From NCBI GenBank assembly GCA_034408685.1, contig JAWXCP010000188.1, forward strand, positions 1 to 12,588: DNA of 12,588 bases. The letters are read 5' to 3'. Below, piece by piece: positions 6,708 to 12,551 of this stretch. Position numbers and translations under genes: made by a program. Source of the stretch: JANXVY01 sp034408685. GTDB taxonomy: Bacteria > Pseudomonadota > Alphaproteobacteria > Rhizobiales > Hyphomicrobiaceae. The notes below the pieces were generated by a model. It ran no database searches, was not told the origin of the DNA, and saw nothing but the letters and a program-made list of their open reading frames with translations. Every line of letters begins with the position of its first letter. The first letter of the stretch is position 1.

Positions 6708-6962
6708 GGTTTGACTTCCATGGCTTTGCGGCCCGTGGGGGAAATCCCCCCCTCACGATCCGGTTCCCTTCGTCCGATCCGCTGCCAAGGCGCCCAGCGG
6801 CAGGCCGATCGGTCTGTTCCCAATGTCGGACATCGCTCGGGTCCGATCGGGGGTCGTCTTGCTGCAGTGCAGCATGGGCAGCCTTAAGGTTAACAACCAG
6901 ACCAAGGTCGTAAAGGGAACCCATCTTTGGTCGGTATGGTTAACGCTGAAATTCGGCCAGTT
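6708..6962 (-). promoter_or_regulatory. Leader and putative control region of the rlpA-like gene
   Basis: This 255-base region between the CinA-like gene's terminator and the rlpA-like gene contains several structures. GGAAG at 6715-6719 is the ribosome binding site. GGGGG-AAAT-CCCCC at 6737-6750 could form a leader hairpin, extended by GTG/CAC. A perfect inverted repeat TGCTGCA-G-TGCAGCA lies at 6860-6874. Two identical GGTTAAC heptamers lie at 6888-6894 and 6938-6944, exactly 50 bases apart. A minus-strand promoter is expected here, but I cannot place its -10 and -35 with confidence. Confidence 0.45.
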
Positions 6963-6990
6963 AAAAAATCGTTATTAAACAACGGTTTTT
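6963..6990 (-). terminator. Intrinsic terminator of the CinA-like gene
   Basis: AAAAATCGTT (6964-6973) and AACGGTTTTT (6981-6990) pair with one G-T wobble around a 7-base loop. On the minus strand the TAA stop of the CinA-like gene (6991-6989) starts at the foot of the stem, and the second arm ends in a run of six T, as expected for rho-independent termination. The stem is A/T-rich, so strength is uncertain. Confidence 0.6.
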
Positions 6991-7735
6991 AGCTCAGTCC
7001 TTGTGCGGAGAGTTTACTGGTGAGGCCGTCTGCCGCACGTGCGAGCAGGGTTTCGTCGGTCGAACGGAGGACGAGTTCGGTCCACAGGCGTCCATCCGCG
7101 TCGCGCTGCGGGTAGCTGCCCATCACGACCGCAGCATACTCGGCCTGATGCGCGCGGAGCAATTCCGCGATGTCGCCCTCGGGCCTCGAAACCTTGACCG
7201 AACGACTGCGAACCGGCGCGCCGCGACGAAGATGGCGGGAGGCGTCGTCGAGCATCACCCGCATGATCGCGGGCACACCGGCCATCACCACGACGTTGCC
7301 GATCATGAAGCCGGGCGAAGCCGATATGCTGTTTTCCACGAGCGTCGCGCCGTGCGGGATACGCGCCATGCGCAGCCTTGCCGGCGTCAGCTCGACGTTG
7401 CGGCTGTCATAGTGCGGTTTCATCAGCGCAACGGCGCGCGGGTCGACGTCGATTGCGACACCGAAGGCCTTGGCGACGCAGTCGGCGGTGATATCGTCGT
7501 GCGTCGGGCCGATGCCGCCCGTGGTAAACACATAGGTGTAGCGCACGCGTAGGGCGTCGAGGCCCTCGATGATGGTCGCCTCCTCGTCGCCAACGACGCG
7601 GACCTCTTTGAGGTCGATGCCGATGGCGGTCAGGTGGTCGGCGATCCAGCCGATGTTCTGGTCTTTGGTGCGGCCAGACAGGATCTCGTCGCCAATGACG
7701 AGGATGGCAGCGGTAATGCGCGGTGTATCGGTCAT
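6989..7735 (-). CDS. CinA N-terminal-domain protein (competence/damage-inducible protein A-like, molybdopterin-binding fold)
   Basis: The 248 residues form one MoaB/MogA-like domain (COG1058): ILVIGDEILSGRTKDQN at residues 11-27, YVFTTGGIGPTHDDITADCVAKAFG at about 68-92, ARIPHGATLVENSISASPGF and VVVMAGVPAIMR. The C-terminal NMN-deamidase domain of full CinA is absent, as in many Hyphomicrobiales paralogs annotated as molybdopterin-binding proteins. Related domains in other CinA proteins act as ADP-ribose or CoA pyrophosphatases, but the activity here is unproven. The start is ATG 7735, preceded by AGGA at 4 bases. It is divergent from sfsA, with a 93-base intergenic gap. It has the same fold as moaB, which lies two genes away. 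Confidence 0.9.
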   Translation of the reverse strand: MTDTPRITAAILVIGDEILSGRTKDQNIGWIADHLTAIGIDLKEVRVVGDEEATIIEGLDALRVRYTYVFTTGGIGPTHDDITADCVAKAFGVAIDVDPRAVALMKPHYDSRNVELTPARLRMARIPHGATLVENSISASPGFMIGNVVVMAGVPAIMRVMLDDASRHLRRGAPVRSRSVKVSRPEGDIAELLRAHQAEYAAVVMGSYPQRDADGRLWTELVLRSTDETLLARAADGLTSKLSAQGLS

Positions 7736-7828
7736 ACGGTCCTGAGCAATCGGCGGTGGGCAATTCGCGGTGGGCTGGCGCTACATTTTCGTTGCAGGAG
7801 ACATAGCGCGCCGCCATACCCCGCTGCC

Positions 7829-8578
7829 ATGCGATTTTCATCACCCCTACTGCGCGGGCGTCTCGTCCGGCGCTATAAGCGATTTCTGGCCGATGTCGTG
7901 CTCGACGGCGATGGCGACGGCGGCAGTGGCGGCGCCGAGATCACGGTCACGGTGCCCAACACGGGTTCGATGATGGGGCTGAGCGATCCCGGCCTCGCGG
8001 TGTGGCTCTCGACCAACGACAGTCCGACGCGAAAATATCGCCACACGCTGGAACTGGTCGAGGTGCCACCTGCCGACGCAGCGACGGCGGACAGACCCGT
8101 GATGGTTGGCATCAACACTGGCAGCCCCAACAAGATCGTGCGTGAGGCGATCGATGGCGGGCAAATTCCGGGGCTGGTCGGCTACCCGAGCCTGCGCAGC
8201 GAGGTCCGCTACGGCATCAACTCGCGCATCGACCTGCTTCTCGAAGATACCAAGCTCGGCATGTGCTATGTCGAGATCAAGAACGTGCATCTGCTGCGGT
8301 CGCCTGGGCTTGCCGAGTTTCCCGACAGCGTGACCGCGCGTGGCGCCAAGCATCTCGCTGAGCTTTCCGACATGGTCGATGCCGGCCACCGCGCGGTGAT
8401 GGTCTATCTGATCCAGCGGGGAGATTGCGAGCGATTTGCGCTCGCCGGTGACATCGACCCGGCCTATGCAGCGGCGTTCCATGCGGCGCGGTCGCGCGGG
8501 GTGGAGGCGATCGCTTGCCGTTGCGAGGTGACGCCAGAGGGGATCACGGTTGATCGCGTGATCGATATCGTGGCTTGA
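7829..8578 (+). CDS. sfsA: SfsA family DNA/RNA nuclease (sugar fermentation stimulation protein homolog)
   Basis: The chosen start, ATG 7829, gives 249 residues aligned with the family's usual N-terminus (MRFSSPLLRGRLVRRYKRFL, compared with MEFSPPL in E. coli). An in-frame extension upstream has no family similarity. Core motifs are VTVPNTGSMMGLSDPG, SPTRKYRHTLELVE, INTGSPNKIVREAI, YPSLRSEVRYGINSRIDLLL and CYVEIKNVHL. The last two hold the Asp and Glu-x-Lys of the PD-(D/E)XK-like nuclease site. FPDSVTARGAKHL and the HIDPAYA-like GDIDPAYAAAF close the domain. A Gly/Asp-rich insert (GDGDGGSGG) sits in the N-terminal OB-like part. No good Shine-Dalgarno sequence lies directly before the ATG; an AGGAG at 7796-7800 is 28 bases away. 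The gene is convergent with the cupin gene, 15 bases apart. Confidence 0.93.
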   Translation: MRFSSPLLRGRLVRRYKRFLADVVLDGDGDGGSGGAEITVTVPNTGSMMGLSDPGLAVWLSTNDSPTRKYRHTLELVEVPPADAATADRPVMVGINTGSPNKIVREAIDGGQIPGLVGYPSLRSEVRYGINSRIDLLLEDTKLGMCYVEIKNVHLLRSPGLAEFPDSVTARGAKHLAELSDMVDAGHRAVMVYLIQRGDCERFALAGDIDPAYAAAFHAARSRGVEAIACRCEVTPEGITVDRVIDIVA

Positions 8579-8593
8579 CGCTTTCTCCAGCAG

Positions 8594-9121
8594 CTAGTTT
8601 CCAGCCAGGAACGCGGCGATCGCGGCGTCGGCTTCAAGGCGCGCGAGGTCGTCGGCTGACGGCAACTGCGGCTTGTCGCGGATCGCGTCGACCATGCACA
8701 GGAAGCCCATCGGCTCATGAGGGCTGGCGCGGAACTGGTGCCAAGCCATCGGCGGAACGGTGATCAGGTCGTTGGTCGCGAACGTGGCGACAGTGTCTCC
8801 GATGAGCGCGCGACCGCTGCCGCGCAGGATCAGCACGGCATGGATGTGCTGATGGCGTTCGAGTGTCGTGTAACCATTCGGGGCGACCTCGAAATAGCGC
8901 AATTCGCCAGCGAGGTCGGAGCGCGAGAACAGCACCTGACGCGTGACATCGCGGAACAGGTCGCGGCCGTCTTCTTTGTAGACTTTCAGGTCGACCTGCT
9001 GCCAGCGGTAGTCGTCGAACTGGCGAATCGGCGCGGCCGATGCGGAGGCGGTCTCGCCCGTATCCTGCGGCGTCGATGCCGTTTCGGCGTCCAACGTGTT
9101 GCTTTCGTTGTTGCTGGTCAT
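8594..9121 (-). CDS. Cupin protein paired with a RuBisCO-like protein
   Basis: The 175-residue single-domain cupin has a 34-residue Ser/Thr/Glu/Ala-rich N-terminal tail. Cupin motif 1 is GYTTLERHQHIHAVLILRGSG, with His90, His92 and His94 as likely metal ligands. Cupin motif 2 is DLITVPPMAWHQFRA (His128), and the family-specific EPMGFLCMVDAIRDKPQLP follows. The ATG overlaps the RLP stop as ATGA (9118-9121), so the two proteins are probably made together. In Rhodospirillum rubrum a cupin works after an RLP, removing the methylthio group from 1-methylthioxylulose 5-phosphate to give 1-deoxyxylulose 5-phosphate. The same role here is inferred from the pairing and cupin type, not proven. Other small-molecule cupin roles remain possible. 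Confidence 0.85.
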   Translation of the reverse strand: MTSNNESNTLDAETASTPQDTGETASASAAPIRQFDDYRWQQVDLKVYKEDGRDLFRDVTRQVLFSRSDLAGELRYFEVAPNGYTTLERHQHIHAVLILRGSGRALIGDTVATFATNDLITVPPMAWHQFRASPHEPMGFLCMVDAIRDKPQLPSADDLARLEADAAIAAFLAGN

Positions 9122-10356
9122 TCGGCGGCAATGCCGAGTTGGTAGTCGAAGTCGGCCACGGCATATTGGAAGGCGCGCGCCTCCTCGATCATGCGGTCAC
9201 CGGCGCCGAGCAGGTCGCCACCAATCAGCAGCATGGCGTTTTCGCGATAAAACGAGAGGATTTCGGGGATACGCTTCAGCGTCATTCCGCCAGCAGGGAC
9301 GGGCAGCGACGGTTTCAGCCCGCCCATCGGAGCGTCTGCGGCGGCCGCAATCGCGCGGCAGGTCTCCGTCGAGTAGCCGAACCGCCCGCCAACGTTGGGA
9401 TAGATGATGCCGTCGGCGCCAAGCGCCCGGAACAACGTGCCGATCAAAGCAACAGGTGCGATGCGCGTTGCACCTGCCATGGCGGGGTGGGCGATGATGG
9501 CCATGTCGGCGTTCTCACACACGATGGTGTGGAATGCGGGCAGGCCGACAACCATCGGGGCGATCAGCAGGGTATCGAGGCCGCAATCCCGCGCGATACG
9601 GACCTGCCGGCGCAGCGCGTCCAGGTTGCCCGTAACGCTCGGCAAGTAGCGGGTGTCATGGCCGGTGTCACCGGTTGCGGCGCGAACGGCGGCGGCAATG
9701 GCAGGCACGCGCTCGGCGAACGGCGCGCTGATCTGGTCGGCGAGGCCGTGGTCGTCCTTGATATAGTCGAGCCCGCCGCGAGCCAGTTTGCTGGCGAGAC
9801 CGGCCAGGGCGATCGGCGACAAGCCAATGGGTTTCAACGCCGAGCATGTCAATGCGCGGCCGCTAGCGCCGACGCGGGCCTTGAGACCGGCCTCACCGAA
9901 GCGCGGCCCGGCAAATGACCGGGTCAATGCCGGTGGCAGCTCGATGCGGGCAAGTTCGATGTCGTCGAGGATCGAGGCGTTGCCAAACAGAATGTTGAGG
10001 AGTTGCCCCGGCTCGAGACCAGTCGTTTCAACGGCCAGCGCGACGCGGGCCTCAAACCGGCCGCCGCCGATATCCGTGATGTCCTCGACCCGGCCGACGA
10101 CCTCGGTGGCGACCCGTGGATCGGATATGGCCGCTGTCGGCATCTCGACGCTCTGCTCGATCGCGACCGCGAGGGCGCGCGTTTCGATGTCGGATGCGTC
10201 ACAGCGAATGCGGTAGACGGCAATCAACCTGTCCGGGTCGGCCAACCTGTCTGGGTCGGCCAACCTGTCCGGGTCAGCCTGGGCGCTCGCAGAGAGGCTG
10301 TTATCGGGCAAGCTGGTCACGGGAAAGCTGGTTGCGGGTCGACTGGTCACGGGCAA
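9118..10356 (-). CDS. RuBisCO-like protein (form IV large-subunit homolog)
   Basis: The 412 residues have the RuBisCO N-terminal domain (from about residue 44, LIAVYRIRCDA) and the barrel domain. Landmarks are SALKPIGLSP (Lys175), GGLDYIKDDHGLADQ (Lys200, Asp201, Asp202, His203), AHPAMAG (His290), YPNVGGRFGYS in place of loop 6 with its catalytic Lys, and LLIGGDLLG for phosphate binding. Without loop-6 Lys, CO2 fixation is not expected. Known form IV members enolise or isomerise sugar phosphates (methionine salvage, the MTA-isoprenoid shunt) or decarboxylate oxo-isoapionate phosphates. The coupled cupin favours the shunt type. His203 replaces the metal-binding Glu. The start is TTG 10356, with AAGGA 5 bases upstream and an in-frame TGA just before. 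Residues 1-43 consist largely of 5- and 6-residue repeats. Later TTG or GTG starts are possible. Confidence 0.9.
   Translation of the reverse strand: MPVTSRPATSFPVTSLPDNSLSASAQADPDRLADPDRLADPDRLIAVYRIRCDASDIETRALAVAIEQSVEMPTAAISDPRVATEVVGRVEDITDIGGGRFEARVALAVETTGLEPGQLLNILFGNASILDDIELARIELPPALTRSFAGPRFGEAGLKARVGASGRALTCSALKPIGLSPIALAGLASKLARGGLDYIKDDHGLADQISAPFAERVPAIAAAVRAATGDTGHDTRYLPSVTGNLDALRRQVRIARDCGLDTLLIAPMVVGLPAFHTIVCENADMAIIAHPAMAGATRIAPVALIGTLFRALGADGIIYPNVGGRFGYSTETCRAIAAAADAPMGGLKPSLPVPAGGMTLKRIPEILSFYRENAMLLIGGDLLGAGDRMIEEARAFQYAVADFDYQLGIAAE
10225..10278. repeat. 18-bp in-frame tandem repeat, three copies, in the RLP gene
   Basis: caacctgtccgggtcggc at 10225-10242 is repeated at 10243-10260 and 10261-10278, with one mismatch in each later copy. 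On the coding strand it encodes (A)DPDRL three times, directly before the first RLP beta strand. The unit is a multiple of three, so the frame is kept. Confidence 0.9.
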
Positions 10357-10365
10357 GCGGGTCCT
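10306..10365. repeat. 15-bp imperfect tandem repeat, four copies, spanning the RLP start
   Basis: Four 15-base units (10306-10320, 10321-10335, 10336-10350, 10351-10365) share the pattern gggnaagctggtcac. They encode PVTSR, PATSF and PVTSL-like pentads. The TTG start codon (10356-10354) lies inside the outermost unit, and a TTG-CCC pair recurs in the innermost one. Confidence 0.8.
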
Positions 10366-10509
10366 TCACGGCAACGGAACCATAAGCGAGGCCGCCGGCC
10401 TGACGGTCTGCACCCGCATCAAGTCAGTAGTGATAGCGCATGTGCCATACGATGCCAGTAGCCCGTCAAACAGGTTTATGGTCGCGCTTGCGCCGTCAAC
10501 GCACCACCA
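10357..10509 (-). other. sitD-RLP intergenic region
   Basis: This 153-base minus-strand spacer contains the RLP Shine-Dalgarno sequence (AAGGA, 10366-10362), a small inverted repeat AGGCC-GCC-GGCCT (10389-10401) and part of the outer 15-bp repeat. I see no T-tailed terminator after sitD and no recognisable riboswitch, so read-through from sitD into RLP-cupin is possible. A short open frame of about 50 codons ends at the TGA just before the RLP start but has no recognisable product. Confidence 0.45.
10362..10366 (-). promoter_or_regulatory. Ribosome binding site that supports the TTG start of the RLP
   Basis: AAGGA on the minus strand lies 5 bases before TTG 10356. No other candidate start in the repeat array has an equally well placed Shine-Dalgarno sequence. 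The alternative GTG at 10350 would be 11 bases away. Confidence 0.55.
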
Positions 10510-11352
10510 TCAACCGGTTTGGAGACGCGCGAACTCCGCGCGGATCAGCACCGCGATGAAGATCGCAGCCTGGATCAGCACGATGCACGGCCCCGTTGCG
10601 CCGTTGATATGATAACTCACGATTGTCCCAGAGACAGCCGCAAACACGGCGACGACCGTGGCGATCGCCAGCATCCGGTCGAAGCGGTCGGTAACCAAAT
10701 AGGCAATGGCGCCGGGCGCAACCAGCATCGACACGACAAGGATAATGCCGACGGCCTTCAACGCTGCGACGATCGTTGCCGCCAACAGCACAAGCAATCC
10801 GTAGTGCAGGACCTGGATCGGCAGGCCAATGGCGCGAGCGTGCAAGGGATCGAAGCAATAGAGCGCGAGGTCGCGGCGCTTGGCCAGCACGACGACCAGC
10901 GTGACGCCAGCGACGACGGCAATTTCGATCAGGTCGGCGGGCTCGATGCCAAGCAGGTTGCCAAACAGGATGTGGTTCAAGTGTTGGTCAGTGTCGACGC
11001 GAGTGAACAGCACCAGCCCTAGAGCGAACATGCCGGAAAAGACGATCGCCATGACGGTGTCTTCTTTGACGCGGCTGTTGTCTTTGAGAAAGCCTGTGGC
11101 GACCGCGCAGAACAGCCCGGCGGCAAAGGCCCCGACCGCAAGTGGTAATCCAGCCATGAATGCGAGGACAATGCCCGGCAGCACGGCGTGCGAGACGGCG
11201 TCGCCCATCAATGACCAGCCTTTGAGCACCAGGAAGCACGACAGCACCGCACAGACGGCGCCAACCAATACCGCGCCAAGAAGCGCGCGCTGCATGAAGC
11301 CATATGACATCGGGAAGGCGATGAGATCATAGAGGCTCGCCAGCGTCGTCAT
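10510..11352 (-). CDS. sitD: Metal (Mn/Fe) ABC transporter permease, SitD type
   Basis: The 280-residue ABC-3 family permease has about eight hydrophobic helices. Near the N-terminus MQRALLGAVLVGAVCAVLSC is followed by LVLKGWSLMGDAVSHAVLPG, the conserved family block after helix 2 in which Asp and His face the metal path. GILVV-type VGIILVVSMLVAPGAIAYL and LVTDRFDRML occur in the C-terminal half. It would form the transmembrane half of a Sit/Mnt-type importer with the adjacent paralog. The start ATG overlaps the sitC stop by ATGA (11349-11352), so stoichiometric co-translation is likely. Zn import (ZnuB) is the main alternative; the tandem of two different permeases favours the Sit type. No solute-binding protein (sitA) is in the window. 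Confidence 0.87.
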   Translation of the reverse strand: MTTLASLYDLIAFPMSYGFMQRALLGAVLVGAVCAVLSCFLVLKGWSLMGDAVSHAVLPGIVLAFMAGLPLAVGAFAAGLFCAVATGFLKDNSRVKEDTVMAIVFSGMFALGLVLFTRVDTDQHLNHILFGNLLGIEPADLIEIAVVAGVTLVVVLAKRRDLALYCFDPLHARAIGLPIQVLHYGLLVLLAATIVAALKAVGIILVVSMLVAPGAIAYLVTDRFDRMLAIATVVAVFAAVSGTIVSYHINGATGPCIVLIQAAIFIAVLIRAEFARLQTG

Positions 11353-12254
11353 GCAGCGCCCCTGTCGGTGGTGGCAGCGGCGGCTTTCAGGGCTCCACGT
11401 TCGAGGGCTCCACGTTCGAGGGCTCCACGACGGCGCGAGGCGAGCATCCCGTGCTTGGGTGCAAACACAAAGGCGGCCAGGAACAGGACCGTTTGGATGC
11501 AGACGATCAGCGCGCCGGTGGCGCCGTCCAGGAAGAAGCTGGCGTAGGCGCCAATCGCGCTCGTCAAAGTTCCAATGGCGACCGCGATGGCGATCAGCCG
11601 CGGGAAGCGGTCGGTCAGGAGATAGGCCGTGGCGCCAGGTGTGACGACCATGGCGATGACGAGGCAGGCGCCAACGGTCTGCAGGGCTGCCACCGTCATC
11701 GCCGACAGCAGCGTAAAGAACACGATTTTGAGGGCAAGCGGGCGCAAGCCCACCGCGCGGGCATGGCCCTCGTCAAAAAACACCAGCATCAGATCACGCC
11801 ACAACACCGTCATCACAGCCAGCGTCACCAAAGAAATGATCAGCACTTGGGTGGCGTCCTCGTCGGAGATGGCGAGGATGTTGCCGAGTACAATCGACTG
11901 GATGCTGACGGAGGCGGGGTAGATCGAGACAAGCAGCACGCCAGCGGCAAAGAAGGCGGTGAACACGATCCCGATCACGGCGTCTTCGCGCAATTTTGTC
12001 CGCGTTCTCACGATCGCCATGGCGAGCGCGGCGAGGAGGCCTGCGATGAACGCCCCGGTGGCAAATGGCAATTTGAGTATGTAGGCGGCAGCGACGCCCG
12101 GCACGACGGAGTGGGCCAGCGCATCGCCGATCAGCGACCAGCCTTTGAGCGTCAGGTATGCGGATAGAAACGCGCAGACCCCGCCGACGAGGGCCGACAC
12201 CCACATCGCTTTGACCATGTAGTCGTAAGTGAAAGGCGCCAGAAGTTCGGTCAT
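11349..12254 (-). CDS. sitC: Metal (Mn/Fe) ABC transporter permease, SitC type
   Basis: The chosen start, ATG 12254, gives 301 residues starting MTELLAPFTYDYMVKAMWVS. The frame stays open further upstream, but that part is Arg-rich and antisense in composition. It is an ABC-3 permease paralogous to sitD: LTLKGWSLIGDALAHSVVPG, RTRTKLREDAVIGIVFTAFF, FFDEGHARAVGL, VGACLVIAMVVTPGATAYLL and LLTDRFPRLI. The start overlaps the stop of the ATPase remnant by ATGA (12251-12254), as expected for an intact sitB-sitC-sitD order before disruption. The C-terminal tail (residues about 275-301) is hydrophilic and contains GALERGALERGALK, encoded by a perfect 15-bp tandem repeat that is not part of the family's core. 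Confidence 0.87.
   Translation of the reverse strand: MTELLAPFTYDYMVKAMWVSALVGGVCAFLSAYLTLKGWSLIGDALAHSVVPGVAAAYILKLPFATGAFIAGLLAALAMAIVRTRTKLREDAVIGIVFTAFFAAGVLLVSIYPASVSIQSIVLGNILAISDEDATQVLIISLVTLAVMTVLWRDLMLVFFDEGHARAVGLRPLALKIVFFTLLSAMTVAALQTVGACLVIAMVVTPGATAYLLTDRFPRLIAIAVAIGTLTSAIGAYASFFLDGATGALIVCIQTVLFLAAFVFAPKHGMLASRRRGALERGALERGALKAAAATTDRGAA
11391..11430. repeat. 15-bp in-frame tandem repeat at the 3' end of sitC
   Basis: ggctccacgttcgag is at 11391-11405 and repeated exactly at 11406-11420, followed by a 10-base partial copy (11421-11430). On the coding strand it encodes the ERGAL pentad twice and then part of a third copy. Perfect identity suggests a recent duplication. Confidence 0.9.
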
Positions 12255-12469
12255 GACGACGTCCGGGGCGGGACGTCGGTATCCTTCGACTGGTCGCTGT
12301 AGAAAACCACCGGGCGTACGTCGTCGGTCCGCACCGTCACGGCGCGGGCGTCGTCGTCGTCGTGGAGGCTTGCGCCATCGAGACGGAAACGGCGCAGCAC
12401 GCCGCCGAACGCGCGCTGGAGGTTGGCCTCGGTAAATGTCTCGGCGGTCGGGCCGGCTGCGACTGATGT
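12251..12469 (-). pseudogene. sitB: 3' remnant of the metal ABC transporter ATPase gene (sitB)
   Basis: The 72 codons end at TGA 12251 and encode the C-terminal tail of a Sit/Mnt-type ATPase: VAAGPTAETFTEANLQRAFG (the GP..E.FT..NL..AFGG block after the H-loop), then VLRRFRL, an Asp-rich linker and VTVRTDDVRPVVFY. Walker A, Walker B and the signature motif are missing. In the same frame a TAG stands at 12472-12470, and everything beyond it to the window edge is palindromic, non-coding DNA. The gene therefore appears interrupted at about 12470. The ATGA overlap with sitC shows it once led the operon. The missing part may lie beyond the window on the far side of the palindromes. Confidence 0.75.
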
Positions 12470-12551
12470 CTAAGGGTCCGCGCAAGAAAAACTTGCGCGG
12501 ACCCTAAGCCCGGGACGATCTACGTCCCGGGCCCTCTCCGGCCTAGAGGGC
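12470..12551. repeat. Three consecutive perfect hairpins interrupting sitB
   Basis: Hairpin 1 is GGGTCCGCGCAAG (12474-12486), loop AAAAA, then CTTGCGCGGACCC (12492-12504). It extends to 12470-12508 with one mismatch. Hairpin 2 is GCCCGGGACG (12508-12517), loop ATCTA, then CGTCCCGGGC (12523-12532). Hairpin 3 is GCCCTCT (12531-12537), a 7-base loop, then AGAGGGC (12545-12551). They abut with no spacer. The array could be a mobile palindromic repeat, the end of an element outside the window, or a structured RNA. No transposase or T-tract is visible. Confidence 0.75.

Noticed and set aside
7634..7828. N-terminal extension of SfsA by 65 codons
   Set aside because: The extension overlaps the divergent CinA-like gene and has no similarity to SfsA; ATG 7829 matches the family start.
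9040..9918. Open frame of 292 codons on the plus strand across the RLP and cupin genes
   Set aside because: It is antisense to well-recognised protein domains and has low-complexity Arg/Gly-rich composition.
9118..10356. True RuBisCO for CO2 fixation
   Set aside because: The loop-6 Lys is missing, the metal-site Glu is His, and no small subunit or phosphoribulokinase gene is present.
10402..10509. Riboswitch (SAM, SAH or cobalamin type) upstream of the RLP
   Set aside because: I looked for known conserved cores and pairing and found none.
11451..12167. Open frame of 238 codons on the plus strand across sitC
   Set aside because: The product is a hydrophilic, Asp/His/Arg-rich antisense shadow of a membrane permease.
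12255..12485. N-terminal extension of sitC by 77 codons
   Set aside because: The extension is Arg-rich and overlaps the recognisable sitB tail in another frame. ATG 12254 gives the normal family N-terminus and an ATGA overlap.
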